A stretch of DNA of 64,000 nucleotides from Malania oleifera (taxonomy: Eukaryota; Streptophyta; Magnoliopsida; Santalales; Ximeniaceae): contig NC_080423.1 of the NCBI RefSeq assembly GCF_029873635.1, forward strand, positions 111,927,087-111,991,086. Reading direction: 5' to 3'. The notes beneath the pieces were generated by a model, which worked only from the letters and a program-made list of their open reading frames with translations, did no database searches and had not been told where the DNA came from. The translations under genes and the position numbers were made by a program. How positions within the stretch are numbered: the stretch's first letter is position 1; each line of letters starts with the position of its first letter. Positions 1 to 14,115 of the stretch are shown piece by piece.

Positions 1-1696
1 TAGAAAATACTTAATCATCACAAATTAAAGTTGAAGATCCAAACTTCATGCTCTCCTATGCAAAATAAGAATAACAATCTAGAAAAATAATAAAAAAATA
101 TTTTCTAAATTTTCTACATAAATTTGAAAATTTGAACAACTAGGTGGAATTTTTGTAATTATTTAAAAAATTAGAAATTAAGAATACAAGTATTTCCGTA
201 AGTAAATAGACCAAAAAATTTTATTGTTGTTTTTTTTTATTTCATGCAAATGTTGTAAAAATAAAAAAATTAGCTTAATTACCACTCTCACTTCCCAACT
301 AATATCAAATGCACCACTACATCATCAGTCCTCAAACATAAGCATATCTATAATTCAATTCATAGTCTACTAACTTTTTTATAACTAGAGAAAAGAAAGT
401 GTCTAAAATTTGGCCCATAATTTATTTATTTTTTTATCTTAATTACAAATAAAAAGTGATGAAAAACTCCTATTACAAAATTAAGAGATCATAATTTGGT
501 TATAAAATCTTTCTTTTGAGTCATTTTGATAGTGTTTGAATGACTTTAGGTTAGATCTAAATCTTTTGAGAGGTAAATAATTTGAGGTGATTAAAGTGTT
601 AGAGAAGGGTAAGATAGAATATCTACATAAACTAACAGTGGTGCATGTGGAGAGGGGGGTTGGTAGATAGGTGCCAGCTCATGGAAATCGTTGTACAGTA
701 TGATGCATTATATATTAGAGGGGTTGTGAAAAAATGAATAATAATTTAATATTGTAGATGTAATTATAACATTATTGTAGATAGTGTCATGCTAAGCAAA
801 CAGTTAGAAAATAAAATTAATAATTTCAAAAAAACATAGACTTTATAAAACTACAAAAAAATTTGTTTCTAACCAATTTAACAAAAACAATACAAATTCT
901 TGACATTGGAATAAGACAAGTTCATAGTGAGTATAAAGATTATGAAATATTAAGAGATCTATGAATTTTGAAACTTAGTAAAGGTATGTCTTTTTATTAA
1001 ATCTCTAGAAAGGATGAAGATTTTATGAGATTATTAAAATCTTAATGGAGTCCACATTTTTTAAAATAACTACATAATTTCTTTTCCTTTTCTTTTTTAA
1101 ACCTATTATTATTTTTATTTTTTATTTTAGATTTTCAAAAAAAAAGTTAAATACTAATTTAATTTTTCAACATTTGTATAAAATAAATGAACAATGATAA
1201 AATATGTTGACACCATTTGCATTTAAAATTTTCAAATAATCACAAAATATCACATTATTTTTTTATTTTCTAAATTTATATAAAAAAGTAGAAAAATATT
1301 TTTATTCTTTTCTTGATTTCTAATTCTTTGCATATGAAAACATAAAGTTTAGATTTTAAACTTTGATTTGTATTATTTATATATTGACTTTTTTTATTTT
1401 TTTTAAATCTATAAAAATCCAAATTAAGACCCCAAAATCCAAAATCTCACATGTCTGGTATATTTTCATGAAAGATTGAAAAATTAGTTATTTTTTATTA
1501 AAAAAATTTATTTTATGGTCTATGCATACAGAAAAAAAATGTTTTACAAAACTAAAGATAATTCTTTAGCTTGTATCTTTTTAATATAAATATTAAAAAA
1601 CTAAAAAAATAACTTGAATTTTCATAATTCTCAGAAAAATTAAAAAAAAAAAAAAAAACACACACATTTCCCACAACTAAAGGATATATTTTTCCA

Positions 1697-1774
1697 CATT
1701 TATCTCATATTAAAGCAAACAATCCTGGGATGCAACATTTATCTCATATTGAAGCAAACAATCCTGGGATGCAA
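1697..1774. repeat. 39-bp tandem duplication
   Basis: Two adjacent copies of a 39-bp unit beginning catttatctcatatt differ at a single base (taaagc versus tgaagc). Confidence 0.9.
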
Positions 1775-1924
1775 CTAGTTTCTTTTTACCTATTAGTTTC
1801 CTTTCCCTTCTTTCCAATTGTCTTCTACCAAAAGAATTCCAAGTAAACAAATAACAATCAAGAAAAAGGAAAAGTACATCCTCTTTCTTGCTTGTCCGCC
1901 CCAACAATATAATAGTAATAAATA

Positions 1925-2060
1925 ACAATGCCCCACTAGGTAGCTTGGATGACAAGATCCTGGTTTCAAGCCTGCCATCCTAAATTTTGTCAGGACTAGC
2001 CCAGGTGCGTTGAAGGAATAGAGACGTGCCTCCTTGTGCTTTGGCAAAATCCCAGTAATT
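1925..2060 (+). mobile_element. Possible tRNA-derived SINE relic
   Basis: taggtagcttggatgacaag and ggtttcaagcc resemble degraded pol III A and B boxes at tRNA-like spacing. The segment is followed by an AT-rich tail with TAA repeats. No clear target duplication was found, so the call is weak. Confidence 0.3.
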
Positions 2061-2626
2061 AAAAATAATAATAATAACAATAATAATTTAATAATTATCA
2101 TTCGTAAAAAATATATAAAAAGAGACTAAAGAGACTAAAAAGACATCTAAAGCTACTACATAATCAATTTTCAAAAGAGAATAAAAATAATAACAACAAT
2201 AATTTAATAATTATTATTCATAAAAAATATTTGAAAAGAGAATACATACTTCTAAAAAGCAATTCTATAAACACTTTTAATAGGACCTCTTCCCCAAAAG
2301 GAAAATGGGACGTTGCTTATTATTATTATTTGATAAAATAAAATTTTAGAAATAGGGGAAAAACAGAGACACGTGTGTTACATATGCAAGCTCAATGGAG
2401 GACATTTCCATAAAAGAAAATGGGACGCTGAAAGCCACAATCGAAAGTATAGTAACCTTCAGCAGATTTACATCATATACAAGGCTGCCACCCAAAGCAT
2501 TTAGAATTGTTTACGAAAGTTCAACCTGAGATCCCAATGATATCAAGAGGGCTCAAAAGTTCCACATTCAACCCCTATAACCATGCACATGAATCTGATG
2601 ACTTCAATAATTTCTCAAGCATAGGA

Positions 2627-2719
2627 TCAGTCTCCCAAAAGACAAAGTGGTTGTCGCATGCTAAGCTCGGCTTTGAGACCTGGAAATTGTTCCAAATCAT
2701 GAGAAGCATCCAAAATTTT
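2627..2719 (-). CDS. RECG: RECG exon 16 (C-terminus and stop)
   Basis: The exon follows TTTGTGTGCAG and reads [20 protein letters not shown] then [10 protein letters not shown] and TGA. It joins exon 15 at AAL/KIL in phase 0 across a 133-bp intron. The ending matches the conserved C-terminus of plant RecG proteins. Confidence 0.95.
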   Translation of the reverse strand, partial: KILDASHDLEQFPGLKAELSMRQPLCLLGD

Positions 2720-5700
2720 CTGCACACAAAGCAAACCATTGCACATATGATATAATCATAGAAGCTTGGACCCAGGAACCCCTGGAATTGTGACAAATGT
2801 GCCACGCAAATGGAAGGTTAACAAATTCACAATGAAGATGTAAAATATTTACCAGCGCAGCAATATAAGCATCTTCTAGAATATTTCCGTCCATCTCCAA
2901 CCTGGCAATAGGAAACTCTGGAAGGTGTCCTGACTGCTTTTTACCAAGCAAATCACCTGGCCCACGCAGGAGCAGGTCAATATTTGCTAGGTAAAAACCA
3001 TCTGTTGAGCTCTGCAACACTTTCAACCGGTTCAGGCTATTGGCTGCTGCTAATAATATACATTTAGATTTCTTTATCCCACGTCCCACACGACCTCTAA
3101 GTTGGTGCAATTGAGCTATCCCAAATCTCTCCGCATTCATAACGACCATCATAGATGCATCAGGAACATCAACACCAACCTCAACTACATGAGTAGAAAG
3201 CAATATACGTGTTTCTCCGCATCTAAACTGTCTTAAGGCTTCATCTTTCTCATCACTCTTCATTTTTCCATGTAATAAACCACAGCTGTGACCCATAAAC
3301 CTTTGAGAAATCTCAACAAAATCTGTTGAAGCAGCACGAAGCTGAGGCAATTGCTCAGATTTTTCAATAATTGGATATACAAGATATACTTTTCCACCTG
3401 TCCCTAAATCATCCAGCATCATCTGTTATAGGCAATTGGCAAGAGGTAAGAAAGGGAAAAGGATACATTTGTAACTTCCAAATTAGCTTTTGACATGATA
3501 AGTATATATTTCTTGCAATTTTACACACACTTATGCACCCACACCCACACCCCATAATAAATATGTATAGTCGATATTTTTACTCCCCAAACCCATGGTT
3601 TTAAAGGCTGGATTGGTTATCAACCCGGTAAAGCCATTGGGCCAGTCAGACCAGTCAAATTGGTGGGTCAACTCGGTGGTTGTGTGTGTGTGTGTGTGTG
3701 TGTGTATTACAAAGAGAATTTAATGGTAGTGATAATATTAATTATTACAATTATTATTAGAAGTAACTAAATATATGTAAAACCAAAAAAATAATTGATC
3801 CAATTAAATCTATTTTAAGTTTTTGTGTTATGTCTCATATATTATAATTTTTATGAAGTTGGTTGAAACTTAATACAAATTTTCTATTTCATTTCTTACT
3901 AAAATTCAAACAAATCCAAATCTAAAATCATATAGTGATAATTATTTGGTTGATTTTGAAAAAAAAAAAAAAATGCTTTTTTCTTTAAAAAAAAAAATGT
4001 GTATATACGCATATATGCAGATATATACAAAAACATTTATATATTGAGATGCAATTTATATTATGATATAGACTATACACACATGTTCAAGTATACATAT
4101 TGAGATATATACAATATCTAAATATGCATTGTGTTAAGGTCTTTTGCGATGCTAACATATAATTTTGGGGTATGATTATTAACTTGGAGGTATGATTGGT
4201 TAACTTGCATGAGATTGTACAGTTGTCATGGGAATGGTTTTGGTGTGTTTTTGTGATGTTGTGATTGGTCTAGATAGTACTGATAGTGGTGTTCTTGAAC
4301 TTAAGATGTATGATCTTTAGATCTTTGGTATTCACTCATATGTGGTGGAGAATACTATGGAGAATGACTTTTAAAGGCACACCAGGTGTGCGTCCTACCT
4401 ACCCTAGTATCTTGATGGGTTAGTTAGCAACCCTAAGGAGCACTCAGGCCTCAAGAGAGGGCTCTTGACATCCTTTAGGGTGTCCTAGGCTTCCATGTGG
4501 GATTGGGAGCCCCATGGACGATTCATTTGGGAATGGGATCACGTGGGTCTCCTTGGCCCAAAAGTTTGGGTGTACGTCCTTCTTAATCATCAACTATACA
4601 GTTAGGCGGTATCATCTAACACCTTGGATGTGATAAGGTGATGAGAGTTACCCTCAGTACTGGGGTAAGGTGAGTTGTTTCCCTTACCGTCTGAGTCCAG
4701 GTTCGTCGGTGATGACCTTAGTTGGTTCAAGGGCCGTTGAGCCATGAGACTTGACCGCTGGGTTAGACACTCGAGTGTTTCCTTGAATTGGGATGAGTGT
4801 GGCTAGGTTGGAGTTGGTGTAGTCTTATCGTTGCACAAGCATGACTCCTTAAAACTTTAGGAGCATTTTGGCGAGGGTGATTCCTCTGTCCATTGAAAAC
4901 TCTATGTTTGTGATAGTTGGTATTTGAGCGGATCCCTCGATCTCGATTGAGAATAACATGGAAACTGTTGGCATCAACTCGATTGTGGGTATTTAATTTG
5001 TCACGTTAAGTGGGGGAAGGAGTAAGTTATCTTTGAGTAGGCTCTTGTCTCAACACCCCTCTTGTCATGTAACCCGTTGTAGGTAAATGAATGAAAGTTG
5101 ACCTTTAGTGAATATTTTGCGAATATCAAGTTACTTAATGGTGCCCTATACCTTTGAGAAGAGATGAGGGTTGATGTATGGAACAAAAGATGAGCGTACC
5201 TAGTGCCCTTGAGGTGAGTATTGTTGCCACATCTTGGGAGTTGTCCTATTGTGGTTGGTATTACAGCTTAGACCATTATCCGTTGAGACTTTGTGGTGTC
5301 CTCTTTCCACAAGCAAAGGTGATAATCTTATATCAAGTGGAAGTACATGATTGAAGGAATTTATCCAAGGGTGTCTTTTACGGAACTTTAGAAGTTTGCA
5401 CCCATAGAGAGAGGTGACATTCTTAGATCCATGAGTGCAACTTGTGTTGGTAGTAGTGATGTTTACCCAGTGGGGTATGGAATTGAAGGGAACCACGAAT
5501 GTTGCTCATTGGACTTCATTGGAACCCAATTGCTTGTATGTTATGTTCCAATAAGAATGAATATGGTTGGAGACTGCTATTGTGGAATTGATGGAAGTGT
5601 TCGCACGGTTTACATTTGTTGCCCTATCGATGACCCGTGCAAGATGGCATTGGCATGAGTTTTCTATAGGGCATTGGGATCAGTTTGCCAGAGGGCATTG

Positions 5701-8700
5701 TGATGAATTTACCAGAGGGCATTTGAGCTTTGTTGCCAGTGGACGCGTGTGCAGTTGTGGCCAGAGGACCTCCCTTGTTTGTTGTTGTTGTGCAAGTTTT
5801 GCGCAACAATTGTGCCAAAGGTTGCCTTTCAGAGGAAGGATTGAGTTTGAGCTAAAGGGTAGAGATATTAGAACGGTAACCACGATGGACTGTGATTAAG
5901 ATGGGTTTTGTTAAAGAGGACATGAGATCATGAATCGTTGAGCTTCGATTTAGTTTTGAGATTTGGATGCTTGAGGACTTGAGATTGGTTTTGAAACTGA
6001 AGATTGTCGCTTGAGTTGTGGCTTAAGCTTGAGACATGAGGACTCAAGGAAGTTCTCATATGTTGGCCTAACAAGGCTTAGTCTCGTTTTGATGATAACA
6101 AATTATTGTATTCTAATTGTGCTTTCAAGCAAAATTTCAAGTATTATCTTCCTTCAAGCACAATGGTTAAACATGGTAAAGATTGGATGAAGTTCAACTT
6201 AAATTCACAAGTCATGAAGAAAACAAAGACATTGAAGTATTGACAAAGCTTGGACAAAGTTAAAGCTTCTACACATGAAGACTTAGGATTTATTGTTGTT
6301 TAGATATTTTGAACATCTCATGTAAGTACTCTTAAACTTCAAATTTGTTTATGAAACTCTCAGGAATAAATATTGGACTTAGAGACCTGCTTACAAATCT
6401 AGAAAATATTTTTACAAGTCCAAAATTCTTTTCAAATTAATACTAACAAGTTTTGGAATCAAAAATATGAAAAACACTGAGTTACAGAGTGTTCAGGCGC
6501 CTAAGTAAATTGCTCAGTCGACTGAATTGTTAGTACCAGTGTAAAGAAATCAGAACAGTGCTAGTACAAGCGACTGAGTGGAATTCAGGTCACCCGAACA
6601 GGGTCACGCGACTGAATCGCTACTGCCAGTTTTGGAGTGCATATTTTAAATGGTTCAGGCGACTGAAGTTCATGTTTTAAACTTACAAACTGTGTTGATT
6701 TCTTTCCTATTTTGAGAGATACGGTTTCCAAACTTGGGGAAAATGGTAAGATTTCTTCCTAAGCTATATAAGGCTTGTTATATGCGCATTAGAGCATCAA
6801 TACACACTAATATACATTCGTTATACATTGATTCATACTCTGAAAAAGCTGCTGTGCGCATTCCTAAAAGCCCTAAATAGATTTCTGATTCAATCTTCTG
6901 AAATTCTCATACAACAAATCAGGAAACCCTTGATTTCTTTGTGAGCTTCATTGAAAATTGTTGTTTAGAGTATGTAGTGATTTTATATTTGTACAAAATC
7001 TGCTCTACTGTGAGAGTTATTTGATTGTACGCACAATTGTATTGCTGTTTTGTAAACTGGCAACTCGGGGATAGAGTTGTCGCCTAGCAAGAGGGTGTTC
7101 TTGCTAGAGAGGGGTCTCCACCTTCCAACAGAGAGAGGGACCTCCACCTATTGAACGGAGAGAATAAGGAAAATCCTCACAGCAAGTTGCTTGGGGCAAG
7201 GACGTAGGCGGGAAGCTGAACCTTGTAAAAAATCCTTGTGTTCATCTTCTTTCCCCAACTCTCTTTAATTTCTGCACTAATTAACTGCTGTGTATGTTTT
7301 AAATTTATTGGGAAAATCTGTTGAATGTTAAGATTTGATTGGGATCACTTTGAATAATTAAATCGGTTTGTTAATGCATTGTATGGTTTAAGTTTCCGAT
7401 TGAAAACCAAACGATTGCTGAAACTCTGAATTGAATTTGATTGGCTAAGGTAAAGTTATTTTTGTGGTTTGATTGTTCAAGCATTAGAAGCCTACTTGCT
7501 TGAGTTATATTGTTGAATCTTGTTTTAATTAAATACTTGTTCATTATCTAAATTCAGATTGGATATTTAAAACTGCTGAAGGTAAAACTCAGATTGTGTT
7601 TTTCAAATTACATATATACTTAGGATTGCTTATTGGTATAGCCGTTCGCTGATTAGTTATTGTGTGGTGATTGAGATTGTTAAGAAAGGTTTAAAATAAA
7701 TCAAGCTTCCGAAAAATAAAATTTTAAATACTCAATTCATCCCTCTTTTGGGACTACACCGTACTTTCATCGTATTGATCCTATGGTTGTATTGCATCAG
7801 TTGGTTAACTTCAGAGTTGTGATATGTTGGATTATATTGGTTATCTCATGAGGAATGGGGTTGTGTACCCAAGATGCTGTCATTCGTTGCGTTTTGAGAG
7901 TTTCTTTGGGGTGGACTCATCATTGGAGTTTGTTGTGAGACTCCTTAGGTGGGGACTTGCCTTTGGAATGGTTCGTCAGCTTCGAGCTTGGTTGGCTTGT
8001 TGGTTATGGTAACCCATTGTTTTGAGATCCGATGTTTGTGATGAGACTCCAGAATGGGGATCCATCTTTGATGTTGTCTTGTAGGACTCCAGGGTGGAGA
8101 CTCAGTTTGGGAATGGTGTTGTTTTGAAGCTTGGATCATTACTTGGTCAGTTGTCTACTAAGGGGTTAGATGGTTAGACTTGGAGAACCTTTGAGAGGTG
8201 GTCTCTCCTGGGAATGGCAAGGTTGGTATGGAACCTTGAGATGGTAATTGATTGTCAAAAGATGGTATTGTATAAAGTATCTGAATTAGGAAATGATTAA
8301 GACTTTGATTAGATGTGATTTTGGTTGTTTACTCTTTGGACGGAACTAAGATGAGTCTTAGATGGTTTTAGATTGAGTTTGGCTTTTGGAAAGTGGTTTG
8401 CCACCGTGAATCAGTGGGCAAACACTCTTCAAAATTCTGGTAAGAGTTCAGTCTTGAGAGACAAGGTTGAACATATGAATCTGTATCAAGGATTGTGTTT
8501 TTGAGTTCTGGGAGTGTGTTGATCTTCAAAGCTTTTGGCATCTTGGTTGGCGGTCAGCTTGCGGTTGTGGTGTGACCTTGGACATGATAAGTCCTAGGTT
8601 GGATCAAATATCTAAGTGTGGTTATAAAGGGATGTTGCATTTGGTTTAGATTTTAGTTTCGGGTTGAAGACCTTATGTCTAGAGTTATGCACCATGAGCG

Positions 8701-11700
8701 ACTTTGGATCTGAGTGGGATCAAGTCTATTGTGGGATCTGGAACAAGATTGGCTGCTGTGAAGAGTTTTGGTTTGTGCTTCATTCAAGCCTCCTATGTTG
8801 GGGTTCTACGTGTATATCGCTGAAACTTGGTTCTTGTATGTTCATTAACGAGGACATCGATACATTGAGTAGGGGCAAAATGTAAGGGTCCTAGAGTTCT
8901 GCCACCCTAACACATGGTTTTGGTGCATTATTGACTTGAAGGTAAGGTTGGTTAACCTAGAAGCGATTGTGCGGTTGTCATATGGGTGATTTCAATGACT
9001 CTATCATATTGTGGTTGGTCCAGATAGTTTTGATGGTGGTATTATCGAACTTAGGAGGTATGATCATTAGATCCTTTGTGGTTACTTGTATGTGACCGAG
9101 AATACTTCGAAGAATGAGTTTTGGGGATACACCAGGTGTGCCTCCTACTTCCCTTAATACCCTTATGGGTACTAATTGAGCAACCCTAAGGAGCATTCAA
9201 TGGTGGGCTTTTGACATCCTCGAGCAGTGTCTTGGGTTTCGTGTGGAATTAGAAACCCCATAGACGATCCATTTAGGAATGGGATTGCACAGGTCTCTCT
9301 GGCAAAGAGGTTTGGGTGTACATCCTTCTTAACCGTTGGCTATATAGTTGGGAGACATCATCTAATACCCTAAATGTGTTGAGGGGATAAGAGTTACCCT
9401 CAGGACTAGTGGAATGTGAGTTGTTTCCCTTACAGTTCGAGACCCAACTCATCAGTGATGACCTTAGCTAGTTCAAGGGCTATTGAGTCATGAGACTTGA
9501 CCACTGGGTTAAACACTTGAGTGGATGAGTATGACTAGGCTGGACTTGGTGCAGTCTTGTTGCCACACTGGCGTAACTCCTTGACACATCAAAAGGATTT
9601 TGGAAAGGGTGATTCCTTTTGTCCATTGAGAACTCCATGTTTGACACATTGGTTAAACTATTACACAAAAGCACTGTTGGCCTAATGGTAAATGCTTGCC
9701 CCTTTTCACTTAGGGTAGGGATTCAATTCCAGCTAGGAACATCCACCTCTTTTTTTAGTATAAACATTATACAAGCAGCTCGGTCAACCCAATGACTCAC
9801 TAGGTCGGGCCAATTCAGATTAAGTCACCCGAGTTAGATGGGGTCGACACCAATTTGTAAAAAAATTGATTCTCTAGCATACTCGGAATGGTGCAGCGGC
9901 CAATCCTGGTCCGTTGGATCGGTCGGTCTAGTCCAGGTTTCAAAACCATGTAAAAAAAAAAAAAAAAACCAAAAAATGAAAAATGAAAAATGAAAAATGA
10001 AAAATGAAATATATATATATATATATATAATTGTACTCTTTTTAAGTGAAGATTTTTGGAACTTGGTGGGTCCATGAGACATCTATATGTAGGAAATGAA
10101 ACTTAAAATACTTCACAAGTAACTTAGCACTAAACTCACTTTTATTACGTCAGAATGGACACAACTATTTCTTTTTTAAGGAAAATCCCTTCTCTGAAAA
10201 AAGGTTCTCTTCACATGGGAACACCTAGCTACACATTCATTTTTATCATTATTTTCATTTCTATTTTTCATCAATTAGTAGAGAGAGCTCATCAGCCGAG
10301 AGAGAATAATTGAGAAAATAGGAGCCTAAAAGGAAACTACCGACACTATTGCTAAAGACACAAGTGACTAGATCATCAAATGCCTGCTCCCAGCTTCTTC
10401 TCTCACCCCTCCTACTCCCTTCCCCTTCTCTTCTTCCCTCCTTTCTCTTTTCCTCATTTCCCTCACATGACTTTTATCTCCAAGCAGTCATAGCCCAACT
10501 TGGAGTTATGTAGAAACACTTCACGCTCAATAATTGTGAGCGTCACTGCAGGCCCCGCTGAAAGAAGCCAACCTTCGCCCTATATGCCCCTCCCACAACC
10601 ATCCCACTTATCTTCCACTCTTCATATCTCATTGCACATGACTGAGGTCTTTCCCCTTGCTCCTTGCTAGCATGGCAACAATAAATATTGTGAGACCTTG
10701 CACGGCCCATCTAACAAAATCTCATAATAACTTTCTTTGTGTGATTATACCAAGTCTGTCTACAGTGTCGGTCAGAGAACAAGAGGTTCAACACCAGTCA
10801 GCACCTGTTCTGAACTTCAAAAAATTCAATTAGCAATGAGTGTGGATGTGTTGTGGGGTTCACAAAAGGTATGAGAAAACAAAGTCGCCTAAAGTTTGGA
10901 GTTCATAAAATTACAAATTGTCCATTAAATAAAAATTAGGGTCACTATTGACATAACAAAAGTGGGTATTTTATATACATGTTTATTTATTTATTTAAAT
11001 ATCACATTCCGTCTGATTCTAATCAAGACTTATTAATATAATCATGATCTGAAGGGGAAATTTGTATTGAAAATTGCTATCAACATCAAGTTCAAAATTG
11101 AGCTTCATTTAACCCACTTCTATAGATGTCGTGCCTTTGTGCGATGGCAAGTGCCTCCGCCTCGGTATGGGTGGTCTCAAGTTCGAGAATTGGGAGTGGC
11201 CTCTCCAAAAATGGGGGTAAGGCTTGCCGACATCCACCTCTCCCAGACCCCACTCAAAGTGGGAGCCTTGTGCACTTGGTATGCCTTTTTTATTTAACCC
11301 ACTTCTATCTTCACTTAACCCACTTCATCTGGCTCTAACCGAGATGAGATTAATATATGCATAATCTGAAGGGTAATGTTAAGTTGCTTCATTTAACCCA
11401 TTTCTATCTTCACTTAACCCACTTCATTTGGCTCTAATTGAATTGAGATTAATATATGCATCATCTAAAGGGTCATGTTAAGTTGAAAATTTCTATCCAT
11501 CAAGCTCAAACTTGAGCCACCTTGATTCAGTCAAGGTTAGCTCATCATGATCTCACCAAGCTACCATCCTAGGTATGGCATTACTAATGGTGATGATAAT
11601 GATGGCACGCCATGAGTAGCAATTGTGGTTGCTTTGTTTTTTTCTAGGTTACGCCTGATAAAAAGCATATTAATAACTCCATCAAAAAATAAATGAGAAA

Positions 11701-14078
11701 TTCAAAAAATCATTTGAATATAATAATTATCATAGAATTAAAATAAGGAGTCATACAATGAGACGTTGGAAAGGGTAATTGAAGAAAAGATTAAGGTTAG
11801 AATAAAGAATTTGGAGGTTTAATGCCTAAGAGATAACCAAAAAGGCTATAAATTTATCAAGAAGATCAATAGAAAAAGGAATAAGTAGTTGGTATATAAC
11901 CATCGTTATTGTTATCTACAATGATGACTAATGTTAGGACTACAGGGGAACAATGTAAAAATTTCAAATCACAATAAGTGTAGATAAGGGTCTTCTTTGA
12001 GTCCTTATCTTTTTGCTTTAGTTATGTATGAACTTACTGCATATCCAAAATGCGTATGATATAGTCTTGATCAACGAAACTATAGGTGGACTAGAATCTA
12101 ATTAAGAATTACGGCAAAAAAATTAGAGTTTAGAGGTTTCAAGATAAGTAGAAGCACAGCAGAGTAGTTGAAATGTAATTTAGTCATTCTACAAGGAATA
12201 ATATAGAATATATTACACTTGAGACTCAGATTCTTAATATCATTAGATTGTGGTACCTTGGATATATCATGCAAACTAGCAAAGAAAATACAAAGACTTA
12301 AAGGAAGTGGGATAAAATAGAGAAGTGTTTTGGTGCGATGGTAGAATACCTGTAAGATTAAAAACAAAGTTCTAAATGAGAACTACAAGGAGAGCTATGT
12401 TGTGTGGATCAAAATGTTGTGCAACTAATAAACAATTTATCCAAATAGTAAAGGTTGCAAAAATTAAAATGCTAAAATATACAAGTAGTGAAATTCTAAA
12501 AGATAAAGCAAGAAATGAACACATCCATGGTGAGCTAGATGTAGCACTTGTAAAGATGATTGATGCACAGTTAAGATGGTTTTGGAATTTGTAATGAAAA
12601 CCAAACGATGTTCCGATCAGGATGAAAAGTTGAGTTGTTGGTAAAGGCAACTAAGATGGGAAGGACTTTGCAACACTTCAACTTTCTGAGGATATTTCAT
12701 GTGAAATGGCAAAAGAGGATGCATGTACCAAACCCCAACCTTGGTTGTTTCGTCATTTATTATTCAAATATCAACCAACTACACATATACTCTTTGAGAA
12801 ATATAAAATGTGTGTGCATGCATGTGTGAAGAAAGACAGAGAGAGAGGGGGGAGGGGTGGAGATGTCCTAACCTGAAACACATTCTCAAAGCCAGCTTCA
12901 TTTTGTTCAAAAATATATGTTTCAACAGGAATTCTTCCAGGAGGCAAGTCAGTTATCTACAATTAGAATCCAGAATCAAATAATAATAGTGAATAGGCAG
13001 CCATTAAATCATAACTAGCAACAAATTTTGATACCTAAAACAACATTAATAAATAAAGAAATAAAAATTATAAATTATTATCACATTGATAGCTTAACTT
13101 AAAGTATGGTGATTCAGGACTGATGGCAAAAGGGAAACAAAGAAGGCAGCTACATAAAACAAGCAAAATCTAAAGATAACATACGGAGAAAAAAAAGAGG
13201 AAATATGAAAAAAAAAAAATTAGGGTTCAGTTCTCAATAATACTAGCTAAACTCCACATTCACATATCAGGCCTTCATATAGGCTTTTCTCCTAAAATGA
13301 AATTAGGGACAGGACAGAATAGAATAGAATAGAATAGAAGGGAAGGGAAGAAGGAGAAAAGGACAAGGGAGAAGAGGGGAAAGCTACACGGAAGACAGAT
13401 TTTCAAACAATAATTGTTCAAGTAACTCACTGTCAGAGTACTGCATTACCTAAAAGCTTCAGCTATTAGGTTGTCGGCCAACAATGTATATCAAGCTTTA
13501 ACACTGCCCCACACTTGCAGCCCAACAACACGTGGAAATATAACCAAACGATAAGTAACACCTATTATAAGGAATGCAACAATTTTAATCACCACAAAAT
13601 AACGCAGGCAACAAGATTAGAACCCAAGACCTCTTGGTAACCAGTTCTAATACCATGTTAGAGTACCACTTTACCTAAAAGCTTAAATTGTTAGGTTGTA
13701 GGCCAACAATGTATATCAAGCCTTAACACTTAAAATCAAGAATTTATACCCACTACTACTAACACATATTTACATTAAAACCCTTGTTAGAGACTAATTC
13801 AAAAGGATTGGGTCAAGGGATTGTTATGTCTAGTTAATAGTTTGTTTTGTGTTAGTTTAATTAGTATAGGATTATGCATATTTGGGCGTTGGTTTGTAAT
13901 ACTTTTGTGTATTTTAGGGGCTTGTTCATAAATGTTTATTTAGGGGTACAATTGTAACTTCCTATATTATAGGCTTTCTTATAAATAGTGTGCGAAAGCT
14001 ATGAGAGTAGTGGTTAGTAATGAATCAACTATCTCTCTCTCTCTCTCCCTCCCTCTCTTGCTCCCTCCCTCCCTCCCT

Positions 14079-14115
<37 letters not shown>

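Larger units (their letters stand above)
1..2626. other. AT-rich 3' flank of RECG
   Basis: The first 2.6 kb is strongly AT-rich, with homopolymer runs and no credible coding sequence. About 2440-2626 is probably 3' UTR of RECG, although I find no canonical AATAAA on the minus strand close by. Two diverged direct copies of an AT-rich stretch of about 45 bp lie near 2063-2110 and 2180-2230. Parts of 120-1650 resemble the interior of the MITE at 27784-28320, but too weakly for a call. Confidence 0.5.
4132..9648 (+). mobile_element. Non-autonomous LTR retrotransposon (LARD-like), old, with nested solo LTR
   Basis: Diverged direct repeats at 4132-4915 and 8881-9648 share many blocks (for example cacaccaggtgtgc and gcaaccctaaggagca) and behave as LTRs. 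Immediately inside the left repeat is TGGTATTTGAGC (4918-4929), a degraded initiator-Met tRNA primer site. Just before the right repeat is a purine tract, gagtaggggcaaaa. Once the nested insertion is removed, the interior is about 2.3 kb with no gag or pol coding, so the element would have depended on proteins from elsewhere. No convincing target duplication is visible. The gypsy-like affinity is inferred from the primer site and purine tract only. Confidence 0.7.

Noticed and set aside
9671..9757. tRNA gene candidate with A and B boxes
   Set aside because: There is no acceptor-stem pairing or anticodon arm of correct form. A SINE head is the better explanation.
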